Shown here in pieces: positions 58,470 through 64,000 of a stretch of DNA of 64,000 nucleotides. Each line of letters begins with the position of its first letter. Positions within the stretch are counted from its first letter, which is position 1. The notes under the pieces were generated by a model. It was not told where the DNA came from. It ran no database searches and worked only from the letters and a program-made list of their open reading frames with translations. The stretch covers positions 248,001 through 312,000 of the forward strand of contig NZ_JANZYO010000004.1 in assembly GCF_025506335.1 (NCBI RefSeq). The letters are read 5' to 3'. Both the position numbers and the translations under genes were made by a program. The stretch is from Mumia quercus. Lineage in GTDB: Bacteria > Actinomycetota > Actinomycetes > Propionibacteriales > Nocardioidaceae.

Positions 58470-58481
58470 CCGGCGAGACTA
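58470..58481 (-). promoter_or_regulatory. Leaderless promoter of the CAP-domain gene
   Basis: On the minus strand TAGTCT (58476-58481) lies 6 nt before the GTG at 58469. It is back to back with the promoter at 58486-58491. Confidence 0.5.
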
Positions 58482-58485
58482 GCGG

Positions 58486-58497
58486 TACGGTCACGAG
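58486..58497 (+). promoter_or_regulatory. Leaderless promoter of the phosphoesterase gene
   Basis: TACGGT (58486-58491) lies 6 nt before the ATG at 58498. The divergent start codons are separated by only 28 bp. Confidence 0.5.
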
Positions 58498-59244
58498 ATG
58501 GTCACGTCCGTCGCGGTCCTGTCCGACATCCACGGAGTCCTCCCCGTCCTCGACGCGGTCCTCGACGAGCCTGACGTCGCGACGGCAGACCTGGTCGTCA
58601 TCACCGGCGACCACGCCGCGGGGCCGATGCCGGTCGAGGTGCTGGACCGGCTCACGTCGCTCGGTGAACGATGCGTGCTCGTCCGTGGCAACGCCGACCG
58701 GGAGCTCGTCGACGTCGCACGCGGCGGCGACTCGCCTCACGCCGAAACACGCTGGGCAGGCGCGCAGCTGCGCCACGACCAGGTCGCGCTGCTCGCGTCG
58801 CTGCCCCACCCGGTCACCCTCGACGTGGAGGGATTCGGGCCGGTCGTCTTCTGCCACGGCACCCCGCGCGACGACGACGAGGTCGTGCTCGTCGACACGC
58901 GGATGGCACGGTGGGCGGAGGTGTTCGCCGACCTTCCCGACGTCGTACGGACGGTGGTGTGCGGGCACACCCACATGCCCTTCGTACGCCTCGTCGACCG
59001 CCGGCTCGTCGTCAACCCCGGCAGCATCGGGATGCCGTACGGCCGGTCCGGCGGCGCGTGGGTGCTGCTGCGCGACGGGCAGGTCTCACTCCGCCACACG
59101 GCGGTCGACGTCGACGCCGTGGTCGCGGAGATCGTCGCGCGCTCGACGTACCCCGACCGCGCGGCGTGGGCCGACGAGTACGTCAGGTCCCGCAACGGCG
59201 ACGTCGACGCGCTCGTCGCCTTCGGCCCTCGCGACGGTCGCTGA
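58498..59244 (+). CDS. Metallophosphoesterase (YfcE/MPP-like)
   Basis: A 248-residue calcineurin-like phosphoesterase with the full metal-binding set: LSDIHGVLPVLDAVL, VITGDHAAG, VRGNADRE, FCHGTPRDDDE and VVCGHTHMPF, then VVNPGSIGMPYG. Members hydrolyse phosphomonoesters or phosphodiesters in the cytoplasm; the substrate is unassigned. It is leaderless, divergent from the CAP gene and convergent with the SRPBCC gene. Confidence 0.9.
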   Translation: MVTSVAVLSDIHGVLPVLDAVLDEPDVATADLVVITGDHAAGPMPVEVLDRLTSLGERCVLVRGNADRELVDVARGGDSPHAETRWAGAQLRHDQVALLASLPHPVTLDVEGFGPVVFCHGTPRDDDEVVLVDTRMARWAEVFADLPDVVRTVVCGHTHMPFVRLVDRRLVVNPGSIGMPYGRSGGAWVLLRDGQVSLRHTAVDVDAVVAEIVARSTYPDRAAWADEYVRSRNGDVDALVAFGPRDGR

Positions 59245-59253
59245 CGCGACCGT

Positions 59254-59763
59254 TCAGGCGAAGAGGCGGCGGTAGTGGTCCTGCTGGTCGGCCAGGTACG
59301 CCTCGAAGTCCACGGCTGCCACGTCGGCTCCGGTCTCGGCAGCGACGAGCCTGTCGAGGTAGTACTCCCAGCCCGGGCCGAGGCTCGCCGCGGTCTCCGC
59401 GTCCGCCATCGCCTGCGCGAACGTCAGACGCGTCCCCTCCTCGTGGTCGGCGAGGTCGAGGGTGAGGACCCAGTCCTCCCCTGTGGCGTCGGGTGAATCA
59501 GCGCGGGTCACGAGACGTCGGGGCGGCTCGCACACCTCGATCCCGTACTTCTCCACCGGCACGTCCTCCCCCTCGGCGGTCATCCGGAACTCGACGGCGC
59601 CGCTCGCGGGGTCGCCCGTCCAGGTCCCGATCCAGCGGGAGAGCCGCTCGGGCTCTGTCACCGCCGCCCACACCTCCTCGACCGGAGCCGCGAAGTCGCG
59701 CTCGATCACGAGGTGGTCGACGCCGTCTCGCGTCTCACGTCTGCCTGTCGCCACGATGCTCAT
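59254..59763 (-). CDS. SRPBCC/AHSA1-family protein
   Basis: About 169 residues with the AHSA1 pattern: DHLVIERDFAAPVEEVWAAVTEPERLSRWIGTWTGD, EFRMTAEGEDVPVEKYGIEVCEPPRRLV, LTLDLADHEEGTRLTFAQAM, and the family's GPGWEYYLDRLVAA. The hydrophobic-cavity START-like fold binds small ligands; the role is unknown. The ATG at 59763 is used, although a GTG nine bases downstream has better spacing from GGAG. Confidence 0.85.
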   Translation of the reverse strand: MSIVATGRRETRDGVDHLVIERDFAAPVEEVWAAVTEPERLSRWIGTWTGDPASGAVEFRMTAEGEDVPVEKYGIEVCEPPRRLVTRADSPDATGEDWVLTLDLADHEEGTRLTFAQAMADAETAASLGPGWEYYLDRLVAAETGADVAAVDFEAYLADQQDHYRRLFA

Positions 59764-59808
59764 GCTCCAGCCTGGCACATCTCCCGGGCAGGGAGGGCCG
59801 CTCACCAC

Positions 59809-59821
59809 TACGGTCAGGCGC
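59809..59821 (+). promoter_or_regulatory. Leaderless promoter of the HerA-like gene
   Basis: TACGGT (59809-59814) lies 7 nt before the ATG at 59822. Confidence 0.5.
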
Positions 59822-60913
59822 ATGGACAACGAGCTGTCGATCGGTCACCTCGTCGACTCGGTGGACGGGCCCCCCGCCACCCTCGACCCGACCCGGTTCA
59901 ACCGCCACACGTTCTGGTGCGGCCAGAGCGGCTCGGGCAAGACGTACGCGCTCGGGGTCGTCCTCGAGCAGATCCTCCTGCAGACCCAGCTGCCGCTGCT
60001 CGTCATGGACCCGAACGCCGACTTCGTCCGGCTCGGGGACGTGCGTGAGGAGACCGCGCCCGACGTCGCAGAGCGCCTCGCGGCGGTGCGCCCTCGCGTC
60101 TTCCGTCCCCGCAAGAACGGCGCCGAGCAGCTCACGGTGAAGTTCGTCGACCTGAGCCTGCGCTCGCGCGCCGCGATCTTGCGCCTCGACCCGCTCCGGG
60201 ACGCCGAGGAGTACAACCTCCTCCTCCACCTCGAGGCCGAGTCCGGACCGGAGACGTTCGACCGGTCCACGTTCGTGCACCGCTTGAGGGAGTCCGACGA
60301 CCCCGGCATGCGCAGGCTCCTCCTGCGGCTGGAGAACCTCGGGGTGCTCGAGTGGGACGTCTGGGCGTGGGGCGGCGACTCGACCCAGACCGTCATCGAC
60401 GAACGCCCCCGGGCGACCGTGCTCGACCTCGGCGGCTTCAAGACGCCCGACGAGTCGAAGGTCGCCGCGCTCGCCATCCTCGACCATCTCTGGGCGAACC
60501 GCGAGAGCCGCAAACCTGTGCTGATCGTCATCGACGAGGCGCACAACCTCTGTTCTGCCGAGCCCGTCCTCCCGGTCGAGGTGGCCCTCACCGAGCGCAT
60601 CGTGCAGATCGCGGCCGAGGGACGCAAGTACGGACTCTGGTTGCTCCTCTCCACGCAGCGCCCCTCGAAGATCCATCCCAACGCGCTCTCGCAGTGCGAC
60701 AACCTCGCGCTGATGAAGATGTCGTCGCCGCGCGACCTCGACGAGCTCGGTCAGTCCTTCGGGTACGCCCCGCACGAGCTCCTGTCGAGGACGGGCTCGT
60801 TCGTCCAGGGACAGGCGTTGTTCGCCGGTGGGTTCATCACGGCGCCGGCCGTCGTCCAGATGGCCAGCCGGCTCACCTACGAGGGCGGGTCGGACGTACG
60901 CGTGCCGCTCTGA
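59822..60913 (+). CDS. HerA/DUF87-type ATPase
   Basis: A 363-residue AAA-type P-loop ATPase of the HerA/VirB4-like group. Walker A GQSGSGKTYALGV (about 34-46), LLVMDPNADFVRL, Walker B LIVIDEAHNLC (about 236-246), an arginine-finger-like STQRPSKIH and LALMKMSSPRDLDELGQSFG. There is no N-terminal HAS barrel of full-length HerA and no nurA, sir2 or nuclease gene beside it. It may be a DNA-translocating or remodelling ATPase; the function is unknown. Leaderless start. Confidence 0.82.
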   Translation: MDNELSIGHLVDSVDGPPATLDPTRFNRHTFWCGQSGSGKTYALGVVLEQILLQTQLPLLVMDPNADFVRLGDVREETAPDVAERLAAVRPRVFRPRKNGAEQLTVKFVDLSLRSRAAILRLDPLRDAEEYNLLLHLEAESGPETFDRSTFVHRLRESDDPGMRRLLLRLENLGVLEWDVWAWGGDSTQTVIDERPRATVLDLGGFKTPDESKVAALAILDHLWANRESRKPVLIVIDEAHNLCSAEPVLPVEVALTERIVQIAAEGRKYGLWLLLSTQRPSKIHPNALSQCDNLALMKMSSPRDLDELGQSFGYAPHELLSRTGSFVQGQALFAGGFITAPAVVQMASRLTYEGGSDVRVPL

Positions 60914-60995
60914 CGAGCAAGTCCTCCGAGGAGACTTCCAATTCCCCGTCCGGTGACCCTCGCGGCCTTGATGCTGGACCGCGAAGGGAGAGTGA

Positions 60996-62258
60996 ATGAA
61001 CCTCAGCATCCGCGTGACCGGCACTCTGGCCGGCACCGCACTCGTCGCAGGCACACTGGCTGCGAGCGGACCGAGCGCCGCGGCCGACGACGTCAACGTC
61101 GCCCCCGTCCGCACGATCCAGGGCCCGACCCACACCCAGCTCCGACAGCCGTTAGGCATGTACGTCCGCGGTGGTCAGATCCACGTCAGCAACTTCGGGG
61201 CCTCGTCGATCCTCGTCTTCGACCTCAACGCCGACGGTGACGTGCCACCGAAGCGGCGGATCGCCGGCGCCACCTCGCTGGTCTCGTCGCCACGGACCGT
61301 CGCGGCGGACAGTGCCGGCTTCACGTGGGTCACGAGCGCCTCCTCGGCGCCCGCCGGCAACCGCGTCCTCTCGTTCCGAGCGACCGCCACCGGCAACGTC
61401 GCTCCCGCCTCGAGGTTCGATCCCGGCTTCGTCCCGTTCGGCGTCGCGATCGACAAGAACGACAAGGTGAACGTCTCGAACGAGGCCGACACGATCAAGG
61501 TGTTCTCGCGATCGGCAACCGGCACGCCTGCGGCCGAGCGCACGATCAAGAGCACACACCTCAGCAACGCCCGTGGCCTCGCAGTCGACGCGGCGAACCG
61601 TCTCTGGGTCGCCAACGGCGACGGTGACTCCGTGGTCGCGTTCGCTCCCGGCGCCACCGGCAACGCGGCACCTGCGCGCGTGATCAAGGGGTCGCAGACG
61701 CAGATCCAGTTCGCGACCGACGTCGCGCTCGACGCGTCCGGACGTGTGTACGTCGCCGACCACCGGGCCCGCGACGTGAAGGTCTTCGCCGCACACGCGA
61801 ACGGCAACGTCGCGCCGATCAAGGTCCTCGGTGGAGCGGCCGCAGCCCTGACGTCGCCCGCGGGTGTGGCGGTCGCGCCCGACGGGACGGTCGTCGTGGC
61901 TGACTACGACGGGCACGACGTCTCGTCGTTCGCACCGCTCTTCGCCCCGCCGAAGCCCGCCGTGAAGGTCCCGAGCAAGCCGCGCGCGCTGAAGGTCTCG
62001 GGCACGGCACGTGCGAAGACGCGCAAGGTCTCGTGGCGGCCGCCATCGAACAAGGGAGGCGCGAAGATCACCGGCTACCGGCTGGTGGTCAAGAAGGGCA
62101 ACAAGGTCCTCCTGAGGAAGAACGTCGGCGCGAGCAAGCGGTCGTACAAGATCAAGCGGGCCAAGCTGCGCAAGGGCAAGCTCACGGTGTACGTCAAGGC
62201 GAAGAACAGCAAGGGCTACGGCAAGAACGCCAAGGCGACGTTCCGAGTCCGGAAGTAG
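60996..62258 (+). CDS. Secreted NHL-like beta-propeller protein with FN3 domain
   Basis: 420 residues. Signal peptide about 1-30 (AAASGPSAAA region). Beta-propeller repeats about 45-310, each with the pattern GxAVDAANRLWVANGDGDSVVAF or DVALDASGRVYVADHRARDVKVFA, plus recurring GN(V/A)APxR(V/T)I segments. A basic linker leads to one fibronectin type III domain (about 325-420, KPRALKVSGTARAKTRKVSWRPPSNKGGAKITGYRLVVK). The C-terminal third is very Lys-rich. It is probably an extracellular binding or matrix protein. The ligand is unknown. GAAGGGAGAG precedes the ATG. Confidence 0.82.
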   Translation: MNLSIRVTGTLAGTALVAGTLAASGPSAAADDVNVAPVRTIQGPTHTQLRQPLGMYVRGGQIHVSNFGASSILVFDLNADGDVPPKRRIAGATSLVSSPRTVAADSAGFTWVTSASSAPAGNRVLSFRATATGNVAPASRFDPGFVPFGVAIDKNDKVNVSNEADTIKVFSRSATGTPAAERTIKSTHLSNARGLAVDAANRLWVANGDGDSVVAFAPGATGNAAPARVIKGSQTQIQFATDVALDASGRVYVADHRARDVKVFAAHANGNVAPIKVLGGAAAALTSPAGVAVAPDGTVVVADYDGHDVSSFAPLFAPPKPAVKVPSKPRALKVSGTARAKTRKVSWRPPSNKGGAKITGYRLVVKKGNKVLLRKNVGASKRSYKIKRAKLRKGKLTVYVKAKNSKGYGKNAKATFRVRK

Positions 62259-62272
62259 ACCGACCCCCACTG

Positions 62273-62308
62273 GCGAGAGCGGGCGCGGTGGTCAGCGCCC
62301 GCTCTCGC
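62273..62308. terminator. Bidirectional terminator hairpin
   Basis: GCGAGAGCGGGCGC-ggtggtca-GCGCCCGCTCTCGC is a perfect 14-bp stem with an 8-nt loop between two convergent genes. It includes the last codons and the stop of the minus-strand gene. Confidence 0.75.
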
Positions 62309-63170
62309 TGAAGTGCTGGTAGTCCTTCAGGTTCTTCCAGGCTCCGCCCCAGCCCCACCCGATCGCCGTGAACGCCCGGACCACGGGACCGTCGGCGGTG
62401 ATCATCCCCGGCCGGACGTTGCCGCGGTCGACGTACGCCGAGGCGAGCTCGGGGAGGACGACGTCGCCCTTCACGTACGGGTTCTGGAACGGGTTGATGT
62501 CGACGGCGAGACCGTACGCGTGCTCGGAGTACGTCGTCGCGCCGCGGGTCGGACGGCACGCGAACGCCACGGTGTTGTTTCCGTCCCCGGTGGGGGCGGC
62601 CTTCGCCTCGCCAGCCTTCGGGATCCGCATCTCCTCGAGGGGGAAGCGGGCCTCGTACAGACGCCGGAACGCCTCGACCAGGTCCTTGACCGCGCGTCCG
62701 TTCACCAACAGCTCGCCCGTGTGCCGGGCGCCGTCGAAGCCCCAGAACGTCAGCCGCACCCACGCGAGGTCGCGCCGCCCCACGGGACATCCCCGCTTCC
62801 ACGTCGAGCGGGCGATCACGCGGGCCGGCGCAGGATCGGCGACGCGGCTGGCGAACCCGTCCCCCGGCAGCGCAGGCAACGAGTCCGGGAGTGTGAAGCG
62901 GCGGTTGCGCAGCTCGGGAGGTGTCGGCTGGGCCTCCGCGTAGCCGGCGTCCGTACGTGGCAGCTCCCGGGTGCCGAGCCAGTTCGGCGGGACGGTGCCT
63001 GGCTCCGGGACCACCGTCGGGCTCGCAGGTGCCGGAGAGGGCGGGTCGGTCGTCTCGGTCGTCTCGGGCGCCGACGTCGCGTCGTCCGGGCGGTCGTCTC
63101 CTCCGCCCCCGCAGCCGCTCACCACGACCGCGGCGAGGACCGCCGCGACGATGCCAGTACGAGACCCCAT
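62292..63170 (-). CDS. M15-type D-Ala-D-Ala carboxypeptidase-like lipoprotein
   Basis: 292 residues. A lipoprotein signal (AAVLAAVVVSGC) is followed by a Gly/Asp/Thr/Pro-rich linker to about residue 60. The C-terminal domain (about 120-292) is peptidase_M15_4: zinc-binding YSEHAYGLAVDINPFQNPY (SxHxxGxAxD) and the third ligand in WKNLKDYQHF, with VAFACRPTRG and MIPKAG-like segments as in VanY-type enzymes. It would trim peptidoglycan stem peptides on the outer face of the membrane. The ATG at 63170 is chosen; longer in-frame extensions upstream run into the next gene's promoter. Confidence 0.85.
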   Translation of the reverse strand: MGSRTGIVAAVLAAVVVSGCGGGGDDRPDDATSAPETTETTDPPSPAPASPTVVPEPGTVPPNWLGTRELPRTDAGYAEAQPTPPELRNRRFTLPDSLPALPGDGFASRVADPAPARVIARSTWKRGCPVGRRDLAWVRLTFWGFDGARHTGELLVNGRAVKDLVEAFRRLYEARFPLEEMRIPKAGEAKAAPTGDGNNTVAFACRPTRGATTYSEHAYGLAVDINPFQNPYVKGDVVLPELASAYVDRGNVRPGMITADGPVVRAFTAIGWGWGGAWKNLKDYQHFSESGR

Positions 63171-63250
63171 CTCCTCGAGTCTAGGTCGACCTCCGCCTTC
63201 GGTCGCGTCGTGCGAGACCAAAGGCGGATGCCTCCCTCGTCCTGCCGCCC

Positions 63251-63262
63251 TAGAGTCGGCCC
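63251..63262 (+). promoter_or_regulatory. Leaderless promoter of the YqeB-like gene
   Basis: TAGAGT (63251-63256) lies 6 nt before the GTG at 63263. Confidence 0.5.
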
Positions 63263-63745
63263 GTGAGCGTCGAAACCCCCACCACGGTGCTGGGCTACAC
63301 ACGAGGCGACAAGATCGCGACCGCGGTCCTCTTCGGCGCAGGTGGCCTGGTGCTCTTCCTCCTCGCACCGCTGCTGGCGGCCTGGCTCGCCGACGTGCCG
63401 GTGGTCCCCTTCAAGGGTCCGCTGGAGTGGATCGGCTCGTTCGACCAGCCGTGGGCGTGGGTGGCGCGGCCGGCCATCGGGCTGGTGGTGGGCGTGGTCG
63501 CCGCCGTCCTCATCCTTGCCGACGAGTACCGCCTCGAGGTCGGCGACGATGCGGTCGTCGTCCACCACGGTGAGGACCGCCGCCGGATCGCGCGCGACCA
63601 CGTCGTCGCCGTCTACCGGGACGGCAAGAAGGTGGTCATCGACGGGACCGACGGACGACGCCTCTTCGAGCACGAGGTCGAGGCAGGACGCGACCAGGTC
63701 GCCGAGGCGTTCACGCGGCACGGCTACCCGTGGGAAGGCCTCTGA
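63263..63745 (+). CDS. YqeB-like membrane protein
   Basis: 160 residues. Two transmembrane segments (about 21-43 VLFGAGGLVLFLLAPLLAAWLAD and about 68-88 VARPAIGLVVGVVAAVLILAD) precede a cytoplasmic beta domain (YRLEVGDDAVVVHHGEDRRRIARDHVVAVYRDGKKVVIDGTDGRRLFEHEVEA) like the Bacillus YqeB family. The function is unknown. It is leaderless and overlaps the convergent peptidase end by 22 bp. Confidence 0.8.
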   Translation: MSVETPTTVLGYTRGDKIATAVLFGAGGLVLFLLAPLLAAWLADVPVVPFKGPLEWIGSFDQPWAWVARPAIGLVVGVVAAVLILADEYRLEVGDDAVVVHHGEDRRRIARDHVVAVYRDGKKVVIDGTDGRRLFEHEVEAGRDQVAEAFTRHGYPWEGL

Positions 63746-64000
63746 CCTCGCGCCCCGACCAGCGGCGGGAGGTCCGCCGCCGGGGCGCGGCGCGCCAGTG
63801 CGCCGGGGACGACGGGCCGTTCGGCGGTGAAGAGCCAGGTGTCGAACAGCGCGTCGAGCTGCTGGCCCGACACCCGCTCGGCGTAGGCGATGAACTGTGG
63901 TGTCGTCACGTTGCGACCCTCGTATCGTGCCGCCCACCCGCGCAGGATCGCGAAGAAGTCGTCGTCACCCACCGCGAGCCGCAGCTGGTGCAGCGTCATC
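63724..64000 (-). CDS. M1-family metallopeptidase, C-terminal end (partial)
   Basis: The final 92 codons of a gene that continues past the window edge; the stop is TAG at 63724-63726. TLHQLRLAVGDDDFFAILRGWAARYEGRNVTTPQFIAYAERVSGQQLDALFDTWLF is the characteristic helical C-terminal part of M1 aminopeptidases, followed by a Pro/Ala-rich tail. The catalytic HExxH lies outside the window. It overlaps the convergent YqeB-like gene by 22 bp. Confidence 0.8.
   Translation of the reverse strand, partial: MTLHQLRLAVGDDDFFAILRGWAARYEGRNVTTPQFIAYAERVSGQQLDALFDTWLFTAERPVVPGALARRAPAADLPPLVGARGQRPSHG

Noticed and set aside
59822-60913. Defence island around the HerA-like ATPase.
   Set aside because: No nuclease, SIR2, methylase or toxin gene nearby, and no shift in base composition.

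Overview
The window is high-GC (about 70 percent), tightly packed actinobacterial chromosome with frequent GTG starts, many 4-bp ATGA overlaps and many leaderless genes. Gene content (GH78 rhamnosidase, ECF41 and SigX5-type sigma factors, DUF1707 proteins, PhoX, an OleB-like ABC-F protein) fits a soil or plant-associated actinomycete, perhaps Nocardioidaceae; the family is a guess. No tRNA, rRNA, IS, prophage or CRISPR was seen. No gene-free stretch exceeds 300 bases. The longest are 27332-27590, 48468-48706 and 6478-6691, and each mainly holds promoter sequence.

Layout. 1-6477: end of a DsbA-like protein, NhaA, an EamA exporter, a TetR regulator with a perfect palindromic operator, an ECF41 sigma factor with its partner epimerase-like gene and a matching promoter, and a SigX5-type sigma factor. 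6623-24191: an L-rhamnose system. A secreted GH78 alpha-L-rhamnosidase is preceded by a CRP-like site and a LacI-type operator. Further on is a minus-strand operon: ABC importer (rhaT-P-Q-S), mutarotase, isomerase, bifunctional rhamnulose-1-P aldolase/dehydrogenase, rhamnulokinase, FMN L-lactate dehydrogenase and a tiny LuxR-type HTH protein. It is divergent from a LacI-family regulator, and related operators lie in the shared promoter region. Together these genes would release rhamnose from glycans or glycosides, import it and convert it to DHAP and pyruvate.

24207-29660: a cNMP-sensor histidine kinase overlapping a response-regulator/thioredoxin-reductase-like fusion, then a Tat-exported PhoX phosphatase. 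29707-39604: ZIP-like and GAP-like membrane proteins, a DUF1707 protein, an ABC-F protein, an ABC/FtsX pair and a membrane protein/NarL-type two-component operon. 39698-51142: a secreted M14 carboxypeptidase, NmrA/AraC divergent pair, NUDIX, a second DUF1707 protein, a PrmC-like/ASCH fusion, hydrolase, acetyltransferase, desaturase, and a VOC/HxlR pair.

51241-64000: thiolase, a 905-aa LuxR/STAND regulator, a cupin-sigma operon whose SigX5-type sigma has lost most of its C-terminal domain, DHFR-like/TetR divergent pair, CAP-domain protein, phosphoesterase, SRPBCC protein, HerA-like ATPase, NHL/FN3 secreted protein, M15 lipoprotein, YqeB-like protein, and the C-terminal end of an M1 peptidase.

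The most interesting points are the three-site rhamnose regulon with a CRP-like site, the REC/TrxR-like fusion without its redox cysteines, the methyltransferase-ASCH fusion, the truncated sigma factor, and a shared leaderless promoter pattern (TANNNT, 6-7 nt, then the start codon) at a dozen genes.
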